Source: Lentzea pudingi
GTDB taxonomy: Bacteria; Actinomycetota; Actinomycetes; Mycobacteriales; Pseudonocardiaceae
Reading direction: 5' to 3'
DNA length: 64,000 nucleotides
Assembly (NCBI RefSeq): GCF_014646255.1
Contig: NZ_BMNC01000003.1
Location: 124,001 to 188,000 of the forward strand
A program made the position numbers and the translations under genes. Shown here one piece after another: positions 43,663 through 51,567 of the stretch. Positions within the stretch are counted from its first letter, which is position 1. Each line of letters begins with the position of its first letter. A model generated the notes under the pieces. The model was not told the origin of the DNA, ran no database searches, and saw nothing but the letters and a program-made list of their open reading frames with translations.

Positions 43663-45080
43663 CAGACTGACGTCCGGGTGTCGCCGCGGTACTCGGTGTA
43701 GATGTAGGGGTTGTCCAGCACCTTGGACTCCGGGATGTCCGGGTTCATGCCCTTGTGCCACGCTTCCTCGCCCAGCTGGGCGCGCAGGTGGTCGACGGTG
43801 TTCAGGACCTGGGAGCGGATCGAGCCGAGGTCGACGCCGACGAGCTTGTGGTCGCGCTTCACGATGCGGCCGTTCACGAGCACGGTGTCCACATCGGACC
43901 GTTGTGCCTGGAACGCCACGTGCCCGTAGGGGTTGAGGATCGGGAACATCGCGGGGGAGTTCTCGTTGCGCAGCAACACGATGTCGGCCTTCTTGCCCAC
44001 TTCGAGGCTGCCGAGGTCCGCGGCGCGTCCCAACGCCCGCGCGCCACCCATCGTCGCCCACTCCACGACCTGCTCGGCCCGCAACGACGAGTGCGTGACG
44101 GTGTCGTTGTTGCCGTGCGCGGACATGTGTTCACGAGCCCTGTCCGCACCCAATGTCGAGCGCATCGCGGAGAACAGGTCGCCGCTCCACCAGACCGACG
44201 TGTCCATCGACAGCGACACCGGGATGCCGTGCTCGCGGATCGCCCAGGTGGGCGGGTAGCCCTGGCCCGCGCTCTGCTCGCTCTCGGTCGACACGGAGAT
44301 CGACCCGCCGGTCGCCGCGATGCGGTGGTAGGAGTCGGCGGACAGGGTCGCCGCGTGCACGTAGATCGACTGCGGCGTCATGAACCCGTTGTCGTACATG
44401 AGCCTGATGCCGTCGTCGTTCGTCGCGCCCCACACGCCCGCGTGCGTCGTGACGGGGACGCCGAGCTCACGGGCGACCTCGAAGGCGGGCTTCTCGGGGA
44501 ACGACGGGTCGCCGGTCACGTCGAACGCGAGCTGGAAGCCCAGCATGTCGTCGCCGGTCATGCGGCGGGAGACGAAGTCGCGGAACTCGGGCTTGGCCGT
44601 CCACGAGGCCGGGCTGTCCTGGATGTTGCCGTACGCCAGCACGAACCGGCCCGGCACCGCCCGCAGCGCGTCGACGGCGGCGTCCGCGTGGTCGGTGGTC
44701 TGCAGGCCGTGCGACCAGTCGACGGTCGTGGTGACACCCGCGTCGAGCGCCTCGGCAGCACCGAGCAGGTTGCCCGCGTGGATGTCTTCCGGCCGGAAGA
44801 CCTTGCCCCACTCGAGGTAGTACCAGACGAAGTACTGCGTGAGCGTCCAGTCGGCGCCGTAGCCGCGCATCGCGGTCTGCCACATGTGCCGGTGCGTGTC
44901 GATCATGCCCGGCATGACGATGCCGTTCGCGGCGTCGATCTCCACGGTCCCTTCCGGCACCTCCAGCCGTGGCCCGATCGCGGCGATCCGGTCGCCGGTG
45001 ACGAGGACGTCGTGGTCGACCAGGGGCTGACGGCCGTCCATGGTCAGGACGGTGCCGTTCCTGAGGACTGTGGAACTCAT
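43662..45080 (-). CDS. Amidohydrolase family protein (TRZ/ATZ-like deaminase group)
   Basis: The 472-residue protein starts at ATG 45080 after AAGGAG. It has metal ligands DTHRH (His63, His65), a later THAGV His (about 214), another His in IYVHAATLS and the Asp of LSMDTSVWW (about 293), the set of the cytosine deaminase/chlorohydrolase group. Small beta-sandwich parts lie at both ends. Members hydrolyse ring amines, halides or amides of cyclic compounds. It is the first gene of the IclR2 operon, 21 bp from an IclR palindrome, and so probably performs the first step. Confidence 0.88.
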   Translation of the reverse strand: MSSTVLRNGTVLTMDGRQPLVDHDVLVTGDRIAAIGPRLEVPEGTVEIDAANGIVMPGMIDTHRHMWQTAMRGYGADWTLTQYFVWYYLEWGKVFRPEDIHAGNLLGAAEALDAGVTTTVDWSHGLQTTDHADAAVDALRAVPGRFVLAYGNIQDSPASWTAKPEFRDFVSRRMTGDDMLGFQLAFDVTGDPSFPEKPAFEVARELGVPVTTHAGVWGATNDDGIRLMYDNGFMTPQSIYVHAATLSADSYHRIAATGGSISVSTESEQSAGQGYPPTWAIREHGIPVSLSMDTSVWWSGDLFSAMRSTLGADRAREHMSAHGNNDTVTHSSLRAEQVVEWATMGGARALGRAADLGSLEVGKKADIVLLRNENSPAMFPILNPYGHVAFQAQRSDVDTVLVNGRIVKRDHKLVGVDLGSIRSQVLNTVDHLRAQLGEEAWHKGMNPDIPESKVLDNPYIYTEYRGDTRTSV

Positions 45081-45101
45081 CGGGGAACTCCTTGACCGTC
45101 T

Positions 45102-45119
45102 AGCGGACAGGTGTCCGTT
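45102..45119. promoter_or_regulatory. IclR2 operator at the catabolic operon
   Basis: The site AGCGGACA-GG-TGTCCGTT is an 18-bp palindrome with one mismatch. It lies 21 bp before the amidohydrolase start and matches the site at 45973 except at the centre and one arm base. Confidence 0.8.
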
Positions 45120-45154
45120 GAATCCTCAACCTTCGGCGCCCGCCGGTCAACCCC

Positions 45155-45961
45155 TCAGGACGCGACGACCTCGTGCGGCACCGTGCCGAGCCGCGCGAAG
45201 TCCGCGCTGATCTCGCCCGCGACCTGCAGCAGGAGGGGCAGGTGGTGGTCGACCATGTGCTCGACCGAGGTCTCGGACGCGTGGCAGTTGACGTTGATCC
45301 CGGCGACGACGGCGCCGTTCCCGTCCCGCAAGGGCGCCGCGACCGATCGGATGCCGAGCGCGAGCTGCTCGTCGGTCATCGCCCACCCGCGCGCCCGGAC
45401 GTCCCGCAGCACCGCGTCGCGTTCGGCGGCGTCCGGCTGCCACCGCGACGTCAGCCCGGACCGCGTCGGCTGCGCGAGCACGGCCTCCAGCTCGGCCGGC
45501 GGCAAGGCGGCGAGCTGCACTTTCCCCAGCGAGGTCGGCAGTGCCGGGAACCGCGTGCCGATCTGCACCGACAGCGTGACGATCTTCGGCACGGCGACCC
45601 TGGCGACGTAGACGATGTCCGACCCGTCGAGCTGCGCGATCGACACCGACTCGTTCGTGCGGGCGCACAGCCGTTCCATGTGCGGGCGCGCGACGTCCCA
45701 CAGACCCATCGACCGCACGTACGCGACGCCGAGGTCGAGCACCCTCGGCGTCAGCGCGAAACCGGTCGCGCCCTGCCGCGCGTACCCGAGCTCGACCAGT
45801 GTCAGCAGGATCCGGCGCGTGGTCGGCCGCGCGAGCCCGGTGGCCGCGGCGACCTCGCTGAGCGTCATCACCGGGCGCAGCGGCTGGAAGGCGCGGATCA
45901 CCTCCAGGCCGCGGGCGAGCGCCTCGATGAAGTCGGGGCCGGTGTCAGGTCGAGCAGGCAT
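45155..45961 (-). CDS. IclR-family regulator (PcaR/PobR-like)
   Basis: The 268-residue protein starts at ATG 45961. It has a winged helix (about 12-72; LSEVAAATGLARPTTRRILLTL) and an IclR effector domain ending near 255. It resembles the PcaR/PcaU/PobR branch, which regulates aromatic acid breakdown, in line with the dioxygenase in the operon it precedes. Matching 18-bp palindromes at its own promoter and at the operon point to direct control of both. Whether it activates or represses cannot be told. Confidence 0.9.
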   Translation of the reverse strand: MPARPDTGPDFIEALARGLEVIRAFQPLRPVMTLSEVAAATGLARPTTRRILLTLVELGYARQGATGFALTPRVLDLGVAYVRSMGLWDVARPHMERLCARTNESVSIAQLDGSDIVYVARVAVPKIVTLSVQIGTRFPALPTSLGKVQLAALPPAELEAVLAQPTRSGLTSRWQPDAAERDAVLRDVRARGWAMTDEQLALGIRSVAAPLRDGNGAVVAGINVNCHASETSVEHMVDHHLPLLLQVAGEISADFARLGTVPHEVVAS

Positions 45962-45972
45962 AGACCCACGAT

Positions 45973-45990
45973 AACGGACACCTGTCCGTT
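45973..45990. promoter_or_regulatory. IclR2 operator at its own promoter
   Basis: A perfect 18-bp palindrome, AACGGACA-CC-TGTCCGTT, begins 12 bp upstream of the regulator start codon. It probably mediates autoregulation. Confidence 0.8.
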
Positions 45991-46000
45991 GTGCGCGGGC

Positions 46001-46105
46001 CTACGGCCTGGAGAGCAGCACCGCGCACGCGATCACCAGAGCGGTGAGCACGAGCAGTGTCACGCTGACGTCCACGAGGAAGCCGATCAGGCGCGCGGTG
46101 GCCAT
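46001..46105 (-). CDS. Small single-pass membrane protein
   Basis: A 34-residue open frame starts at ATG 46105, 5 bp after the TerC stop. It encodes a short basic N-terminus, one hydrophobic segment of about 22 residues rich in Val, Leu, Thr and Ala, and a short LSRP tail. A GGA lies 12 bases upstream, a weak ribosome site. The composition is what a real small membrane protein would show, but chance cannot be ruled out at this length. If translated, it may be a partner of TerC. Confidence 0.35.
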   Translation of the reverse strand: MATARLIGFLVDVSVTLLVLTALVIACAVLLSRP

Positions 46106-46110
46106 GACGA

Positions 46111-47082
46111 TCAGTCCAAACTGGCTGGTTCCCTGCGGTTGGCACGGAGGCTGGTCAGGGTCACGACGCCCAGCGTCACCACGATGACCGCCAGCGAGAG
46201 CGGGGTCGGGATCGTCGGCACGGCCGGCCACACGCCGTGCGCCCAGTGCAGCACCAGCTTCACCCCGATGAACGCCAGGATGATCGCGAGACCGTGGTTG
46301 AGGTGCACGAGCTTGGCCAGGACGGACTGGAGCACGAAGTACAACGCGCGCAGACCGAGCAGTGCGAACGCGTTGGTCGTGAACACGAGGTACGGGTCCT
46401 CGGTGATGCCGTACACCGCGGGCACGGAGTCGATCGCGAACACGACGTCGGTCGCGAAGATCGCCACCACCACGATCGCGAGCGGGGTCAAAGCACGCCG
46501 CCCGTTCTCGCGGACGAGCATCTTCGTGCCGCGGTAGTCGTCGGTGACCGGCATCAGCCTGCGCAGCAGCCGCACCGACCGCATCTTCGAGGTGTCCTTC
46601 TCGGCGGGCTCGCCGGACAGGGCCGACTGCAGGATCTTGATCGCCGAGGCGAACAGGACGAGTCCGAACACCAGGAACGCCCAGGTGCCGGCCGACAGCA
46701 TCGCCGCTCCGGCCGCGATGAAGATGCCGCGCAGCACTAGTGCGCCGACGATGCCGTAGAGCAGCACGCGCTGCTGGATCTCGGACGGCACGCTGAACGC
46801 CGCGAGCAGCAGCATGAAGACGAACAGGTTGTCCACCGAGAGGGACTTCTCGACCACGAACCCGGTGATGAACTCCAGCGACTGACCACTGCCGAACTCG
46901 AACCACAGCCAGAGGCCGAACACGAACGGCAGGGCGAGGTAGAAGACGGACCAGCCGGTCGCTTCCTTGATCGACACCTCGTGCGGGCGCCGCGTGACCA
47001 GGAAGTCGACGACCAGCAGACCGAGCAGCACCGCGATGCTGATGAACCACAGTGCGGGCGATGCCACGGATGCCACGGGCAC
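46111..47082 (-). CDS. TerC/Alx-family metal transport membrane protein
   Basis: GTG 47082 has GAGGAGG seven bases upstream; the frame stays open to 47301, but that part lies in the leader. The 323-residue protein has about nine helices and the family's acidic membrane motifs KSLSVDNLFVFML (about 67-79) and ATDVVFAIDSVPAVYGIT (about 201-218). Proteins such as Alx and MeeF/TerC move manganese or other divalent ions across the membrane. A yybP-ykoY-like leader upstream supports a Mn2+ role. Confidence 0.92.
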   Translation of the reverse strand: MPVASVASPALWFISIAVLLGLLVVDFLVTRRPHEVSIKEATGWSVFYLALPFVFGLWLWFEFGSGQSLEFITGFVVEKSLSVDNLFVFMLLLAAFSVPSEIQQRVLLYGIVGALVLRGIFIAAGAAMLSAGTWAFLVFGLVLFASAIKILQSALSGEPAEKDTSKMRSVRLLRRLMPVTDDYRGTKMLVRENGRRALTPLAIVVVAIFATDVVFAIDSVPAVYGITEDPYLVFTTNAFALLGLRALYFVLQSVLAKLVHLNHGLAIILAFIGVKLVLHWAHGVWPAVPTIPTPLSLAVIVVTLGVVTLTSLRANRREPASLD

Positions 47083-47105
47083 AGGACCTCCTCGAACAGG
47101 ATCGT

Positions 47106-47200
47106 TCGAGGTCTCCTTCACCCGCTGCGGGGTGGCCTCCCGGGGACACCTTGGGGATGTCCGTACTGACCGGGCAGGCGCTTGGGAAGTACTCCCCTCG
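47106..47200 (-). ncRNA. Probable yybP-ykoY manganese riboswitch upstream of terC
   Basis: The terC leader, read on the minus strand, begins near 47200 with a GGGGAGTA block and ends with GAAGGAGACCTC (47119-47108), separated by GC-rich pairing segments (CCCCGGGAGG, CACCCCGCAGCGGGTG). A conserved GGGGAGUA and a 3' GGAGAC element in front of a TerC gene are hallmarks of the Mn2+-sensing yybP-ykoY class. The assignment rests on these landmarks and on gene context; no covariance model was run. Confidence 0.65.
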
Positions 47201-47206
47201 CCGGTC

Positions 47207-47235
47207 AGCATAGGTAAAGAGATGGTAATGCTCAA
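47207..47235 (-). promoter_or_regulatory. terC promoter
   Basis: On the minus strand, TTGAGC (47235-47230) and TATGCT (47212-47207) are separated by exactly 17 bp. The expected start near 47200 coincides with the beginning of the riboswitch-like leader. Confidence 0.7.
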
Positions 47236-47290
47236 GTAAGCTGTTTTGTGGCTTGCATCTCGAGCGGCTTGAGGTTCGATGGTAGGCGTC

Positions 47291-48280
47291 ATGGACGACA
47301 ACAGGCTTTACGCGATCGGTGAGGTCGCGCGCCGGACGGGGCTGAGCGTCAGCGCGATCCGGTTCTACTCCGACGAGGGCGTCGTGCCGCCCGTCGAGGT
47401 CACCGCGGGCGGGCACCGGCTCTACGACGTGCACGCCATCGCGCGGCTGGAGTTCGTCAGCACGCTGCGCGAACTGGACGCGGGCCTCGAGGACATCCGG
47501 CGGCTGCTCGCCGGTGGCCTGACCCTGACCGAACTGGCGACGGCACACCTGTCGCGTCTGGACGACCAGGTCCGCCGCATCCGGTCGAGGCAGGCCGTGC
47601 TGCGCACGATCGCCCGGCAGCACACCGAGGCCGAGCAGGTGGTCCTGCTGCACAAGCTCGCCGGGATGTCCGACGAGGACCGCGACCGCCTGATGGACGA
47701 CTTCTGGAGCGAGATCAGCGAGGGCCTCCAGGTCAGCCCGGACTTCCTCGGCCTCATGCGCAACGGTCCGCTCGTGCTCCCGGACGAGCCGTCCGCGGAG
47801 CAGCTGGAAGCGTGGATCGAGCTCGCCGACCTCCTGCGGAACGCGGACTTCCGCCGCGAGGTGCGCGAGGCGTTGCGCGAGACCTTCTCCGGCCCCGGCG
47901 CCGCGATGATGACGTCGTCGAAGATGGTGGCGGCGTTCGAACGGGGAGGCGTGATCATGGGGCGCGCCCAGGAGGCGCAACGGGCCGGCACGCCCGCGGA
48001 CTCACCGCTGGGACGTGAGATCGCGGATGCGTACACGGCGTACCTCGGGGAGATCGCCGAGACCCCGGACAGCCCCGCGTTCCGCGAGAAGCTGGCGGCC
48101 GACGTGCTCGACATCGAAAGGCTGCACCTGGAGTCGCTCGAGGAGTACAAGACGTCGACCGATCCTTACACCCGGTACCAGTCGCTGGTGGCGATCATCG
48201 ACGGGTCGGCGCGGCAGGCCGCCGAGTTCATGCCGTTCGCCTGGCTGTCCGCGGCTTTGAAAGCATCCGTGTCCCCCTAG
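47291..48280 (+). CDS. MerR-family transcriptional regulator with long effector domain
   Basis: ATG 47291 is preferred because MerR proteins begin a few residues before the YAIGEVARRTGLSVSAIRFY motif; ATG 47279 would add four residues. No clear ribosome site favours either. The 329-residue protein has a winged helix (about 5-72), a coiled dimerisation helix and an unusually long C-terminal region (about 120-329) that is helical and acidic, of unknown ligand. It is divergent from terC, but the TerC leader makes a shared metal role only a possibility. Confidence 0.85.
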   Translation: MDDNRLYAIGEVARRTGLSVSAIRFYSDEGVVPPVEVTAGGHRLYDVHAIARLEFVSTLRELDAGLEDIRRLLAGGLTLTELATAHLSRLDDQVRRIRSRQAVLRTIARQHTEAEQVVLLHKLAGMSDEDRDRLMDDFWSEISEGLQVSPDFLGLMRNGPLVLPDEPSAEQLEAWIELADLLRNADFRREVREALRETFSGPGAAMMTSSKMVAAFERGGVIMGRAQEAQRAGTPADSPLGREIADAYTAYLGEIAETPDSPAFREKLAADVLDIERLHLESLEEYKTSTDPYTRYQSLVAIIDGSARQAAEFMPFAWLSAALKASVSP

Positions 48281-48347
48281 CGAGCTACACGCGAATGTCC
48301 ACCGCAGGGGAACGTTCGCGAAGCGGGAAGTCCATAGCGTTCCGGTC

Positions 48348-49175
48348 ATGCGATTTCTGAAGCAGTTGGTCGTCGTGGCGGTCGTGTCGTGGGCCGGTGG
48401 TACCGGTGTGCAGGCGCTGGGGTGGAACTGGCCGCTCACCCTGGTCGCCGGGTTCCTGGCGGCGGCGCTGGCACTGGCCGCGTACGCCTGGGTCGTGCGG
48501 AAGACCGAACACCGCGAGCCCGCCGAGGTCTCGCTGAAGTCCGCCCCGGCCGCGCTCGGGCGGGGTGTCCTCATCGGACTCGCGATGTTCGGCGCGGTGA
48601 TCGCGAACATCGCGTTCCTCGGCGGGTACGAGGTGCGCGGCTGGGGTTCGCTGACCGGCACGCTCGCGATCTTCGGGTTCATGGTCGCGGTCGCGGTCAC
48701 TGAGGAGCTGTTGTTCCGGGGCGTGCTGTTCCGGATCATCGAGGAGAAGATCGGCACGTGGCTCGCCCTGGTCCTGAGCGGACTGGTGTTCGGCTTCGCG
48801 CACCTCCCCAACCCCGGCGCCACGGTGTGGAGCTCGCTCGCCATCGCGATCGAGGCGGGGCTGATGCTCGGCGCCGCGTACGTGGCCACCCGCAACCTGT
48901 GGGTGCCGATCGGCGTGCACTTCGCGTGGAACTTCGCCCAGGGCGGCATCTTCAGCACCAGTGTCTCCGGCCAGGACGCGCCGCAGGGCCTGCTGGACGG
49001 CGTCACGTCCGGCCCGGCGATCCTCACCGGCGGCGACTTCGGGCCCGAGGCCAGCGCGTACTCGGTGCTGGCGGGAGTGGTGGTGACGGCGGCGTTCCTG
49101 TGGCTGGCACGGCGGCGCGGGAACATCATGCCCCGCCGTGGCCGCACCGCTCCGGCCGCTACGCTCGGCGCGTGA
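48348..49175 (+). CDS. CPBP-family intramembrane metalloprotease
   Basis: The 275-residue protein has about eight membrane helices with the CPBP (Abi/Rce1) motifs: EE-X3-R in TEELLFRG (about 119-126), FXXXH in FGFAHL (about 146-151), and a last His in GVHFAWNF (about 189-196). Such glutamate-type proteases cleave CAAX-like or peptide substrates within the membrane, and some give bacteriocin self-immunity. It is coupled to the following two-component system by a GTGA overlap, so the kinase/regulator pair may respond to cell-envelope or peptide stress. Confidence 0.9.
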   Translation: MRFLKQLVVVAVVSWAGGTGVQALGWNWPLTLVAGFLAAALALAAYAWVVRKTEHREPAEVSLKSAPAALGRGVLIGLAMFGAVIANIAFLGGYEVRGWGSLTGTLAIFGFMVAVAVTEELLFRGVLFRIIEEKIGTWLALVLSGLVFGFAHLPNPGATVWSSLAIAIEAGLMLGAAYVATRNLWVPIGVHFAWNFAQGGIFSTSVSGQDAPQGLLDGVTSGPAILTGGDFGPEASAYSVLAGVVVTAAFLWLARRRGNIMPRRGRTAPAATLGA

Positions 49176-50296
49176 TCAGCCTCCAGCGGTGGCGCACCTG
49201 GGACGTCCGCGTCCAGGACGCGCCACTCGCGCTGTTCCTCGTGCTGGGTTCGCTGGTGCCCGCGTTGCACGACAAGGGGACCCAGCTCGGCGGGCTGCCG
49301 AACCGGCCGTTCGACTGGCTCGCGATCGCGGTCATCGCACTGGAGTGCGGGCCGCTGGTCGTGCGTCGCAAGTGGCCCCTGATCTGCCTCGCGCTCGTGT
49401 CGGTCGCGTTCGCCGTGGACCAGTTGCGCGGCTACCACACCGTCGCCGGCACGGCCCTGCCGATCGCGTTGATCAGCGCCGGCCTGCACCTCTCGCACCA
49501 TCGCCGCGGCACCTTGATCGCGCTCTCCGCCGGGTACATCGGGCTCGCCATCGCGCTGGACCTGCACGGGGCGACCGAGGGTGTCACCGGGTTCGTCACG
49601 TTCTACCTGGCGCTGGCCGCCGCGTGGGCGGTCGGCGCGTGGCTGCGGCTCTCCCGCAGTGCCGAGGCCGAACGCCGGGTGCACGTCGCCGCGGCCACCC
49701 GTGTCGCGGAACGGACGTTGATCGCCCGCGAACTGCACGACGTGGTGACCCACCACGTGACGGCGATGGTCGTGCAGGCCGAGGCCGCCCGGTACCTGAC
49801 GGCGGCCCCGGAGCGGCTGGACCAGACGTTGCAGGCGATCACCGACACCGGCCGGCGGTCGCTGACCGACCTGCGGCACCTGCTCGACCTGCTGAACCCG
49901 GACCACAGCACGGAATCGCCCGGCGACCTGCGCACGCTGGTCGAGCAGACCCGTCTCGCCGGGCAGCCCGTGGAGTTCGCCGAGGAAGGCGAGGCGACGA
50001 GGGACGCGGGCAGCGCCGAGGCCGTCGCGTACCGGGTCGTGCAGGAGGCGTTGACGAACGCGTTGAAGTACGCGCACGGCAACCCGACGAGCGTGCACGT
50101 TCGTTACGGCGAAAGGGAAATCACCGTGGAGGTCGGTACGGAGGGCGCGAGGTCGTCCACGCCGGTAGGGGGCAGCGGGCGCGGCCTGGCAGGACTGCGC
50201 GAACGCGTCGACGTGCTGGGCGGCGAGTTCTCGGCGGGCCAGCGGGACGGCGGTTTCGTGGTCCGCGCGCGCATCCCCGCGGGGAACCCGGCGTGA
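49172..50296 (+). CDS. Sensor histidine kinase (NarL/LiaS type)
   Basis: GTG 49172 overlaps the CPBP stop. The 374-residue protein has about five N-terminal membrane helices (about 18-165), a HisKA_3 domain with the phospho-acceptor His in RELHDVVTHHVTAMV (about residue 189), and an HATPase with NALKYAHG and GRGLAGLRERV (about 285-360). There is no large extracellular domain, which suggests intramembrane sensing. Its partner is the next gene. Confidence 0.92.
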   Translation: MISLQRWRTWDVRVQDAPLALFLVLGSLVPALHDKGTQLGGLPNRPFDWLAIAVIALECGPLVVRRKWPLICLALVSVAFAVDQLRGYHTVAGTALPIALISAGLHLSHHRRGTLIALSAGYIGLAIALDLHGATEGVTGFVTFYLALAAAWAVGAWLRLSRSAEAERRVHVAAATRVAERTLIARELHDVVTHHVTAMVVQAEAARYLTAAPERLDQTLQAITDTGRRSLTDLRHLLDLLNPDHSTESPGDLRTLVEQTRLAGQPVEFAEEGEATRDAGSAEAVAYRVVQEALTNALKYAHGNPTSVHVRYGEREITVEVGTEGARSSTPVGGSGRGLAGLRERVDVLGGEFSAGQRDGGFVVRARIPAGNPA

Positions 50297-50949
50297 CCGC
50301 ACCGGTTCGCGTGCTGGTGTGCGACGACCAGGCGCTCATCCGCACCGGGTTCGCCACGATCATCGACGCCCAGCCGGACCTCGAGGTCGTGGGGGAGTGC
50401 GGCGACGGGCGCGCGGCGGTCGACCTGGCCGGGCGGCTGAACCCGGACGTCGTCGTGATGGACGTGCGGATGCCGGTCCTCGACGGCATCGGGGCCACCC
50501 GGCTGCTGGCGGGCGCCGGTGTCCCCGATCCCGTCAAGGTGCTCGTGGTGACGACGTTCAACCTCGACGAGTACGTCTACGAGGCGCTGCGGGCCGGTGC
50601 GAGCGGGTTTCTGCTGAAGGACGCGCCCCCCGCCCAGTTGCTGCACGGCATCCGGACCGTCGCGAGCGGTGCCGCGCTGCTCGCGCCGGAGGTGACGCGC
50701 CAGCTCGTCGGCCGGTTCGCGGCACGCGTCCGGCCCGCGGGGGAGGTCGCGGAGACGCAGCTGGCGCCGCGGGAGCTGGAAGTGTTGCGGCTCATCGCGG
50801 AGGGCCTGTCGAACAGCGAGATCGCGGCGGCCCTGGTGATCAGCCAGGAGACGGTGAAGACGTACGTGTCGCGCATCCTGACCAAGCTCGACCTGCGGGA
50901 CCGGGTGCAGGCCGTCGTCTACGCGTACCGCCGCGGCCTCGTGACGTGA
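50293..50949 (+). CDS. LuxR/NarL-type response regulator
   Basis: GTG 50293 overlaps the kinase stop. The 218-residue protein has a receiver domain with the phosphoacceptor Asp57 (VVVMDVRMP), acidic pair Asp11-Asp12, and the conserved Lys of FLLKDAP (about 108). The C-terminal LuxR helix-turn-helix (about 150-212) contains LAPRELEVLRLIAEGLSNSEIAAAL. It completes a CPBP-kinase-regulator operon and faces the ABC/sigma operon, whose last gene ends 54 bp away. Confidence 0.93.
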   Translation: MTAPVRVLVCDDQALIRTGFATIIDAQPDLEVVGECGDGRAAVDLAGRLNPDVVVMDVRMPVLDGIGATRLLAGAGVPDPVKVLVVTTFNLDEYVYEALRAGASGFLLKDAPPAQLLHGIRTVASGAALLAPEVTRQLVGRFAARVRPAGEVAETQLAPRELEVLRLIAEGLSNSEIAAALVISQETVKTYVSRILTKLDLRDRVQAVVYAYRRGLVT

Positions 50950-51003
50950 TCGGCGCCGGCCGCCGCGCTCCCGTCGCGCTGCACAGCCGACGCCGTCACA
51001 CCA

Positions 51004-51567
51004 CTAGCGCCGACCGCCGCGAGCGCTGTAGGCCGCGATCCCGCTCACGAACAGCACCCCTGCCGTCCAGAGCGTCGCGGTGTCGTCCGGGGCGCCGAGC
51101 GGCCACGTGACGACCCGGCCGAGCGTCGACCCGGCGGGCGGCATGATCGCCGCCACCGCCCACCACAGCACCGGTGCGGCCGCGGCGAGCCGGGCCCCGG
51201 CCACCGTCGCCGCGAGTCCGGCCAGCCCGATCATGCCTGCCGTGTCGCGCACGACGAACGCGGCGTCGAACGGTTCGTAGCCGAGTCTCTGCACCAGCAG
51301 CACGCTCGTGGCGGCCACTGCCGCCGCGAGCAGGAGGTGCCCGAGGCGCCACGACGGCCAGGGGACGGCGGTCGACCTGTCGAGCTCCGGGTCCTGGCCC
51401 GCGAGGCCGGTGGTGGTCACCAGCACGGCGGCCAGCGTGGTCAGCGACGCGCTGAGCGGCGTCCAGGGTGAGTGCAGCGCCGACCAGGCGATCAGCACCA
51501 CGACCGGCAGGACCACCAGTGCCGCGGGGACTCCGCGTGACCGCGCGTAGAGCGCGAGCGGCCTCAT
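51004..51567 (-). CDS. Membrane protein of the sigma/ABC operon
   Basis: The 187-residue protein starts at ATG 51567, overlapping the previous stop (ATGA). It has five or six hydrophobic segments, short loops and no recognised catalytic motif. Its place as the last gene of the sigma-ABC operon suggests it is a permease-like component or accessory subunit. I do not recognise a family. Confidence 0.75.
   Translation of the reverse strand: MRPLALYARSRGVPAALVVLPVVVLIAWSALHSPWTPLSASLTTLAAVLVTTTGLAGQDPELDRSTAVPWPSWRLGHLLLAAAVAATSVLLVQRLGYEPFDAAFVVRDTAGMIGLAGLAATVAGARLAAAAPVLWWAVAAIMPPAGSTLGRVVTWPLGAPDDTATLWTAGVLFVSGIAAYSARGGRR

Noticed and set aside
48002..50302. A leftward open frame of about 766 codons across the CPBP and kinase genes
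   Set aside because: It spans three real rightward genes joined by GTGA overlaps and shows no domain.
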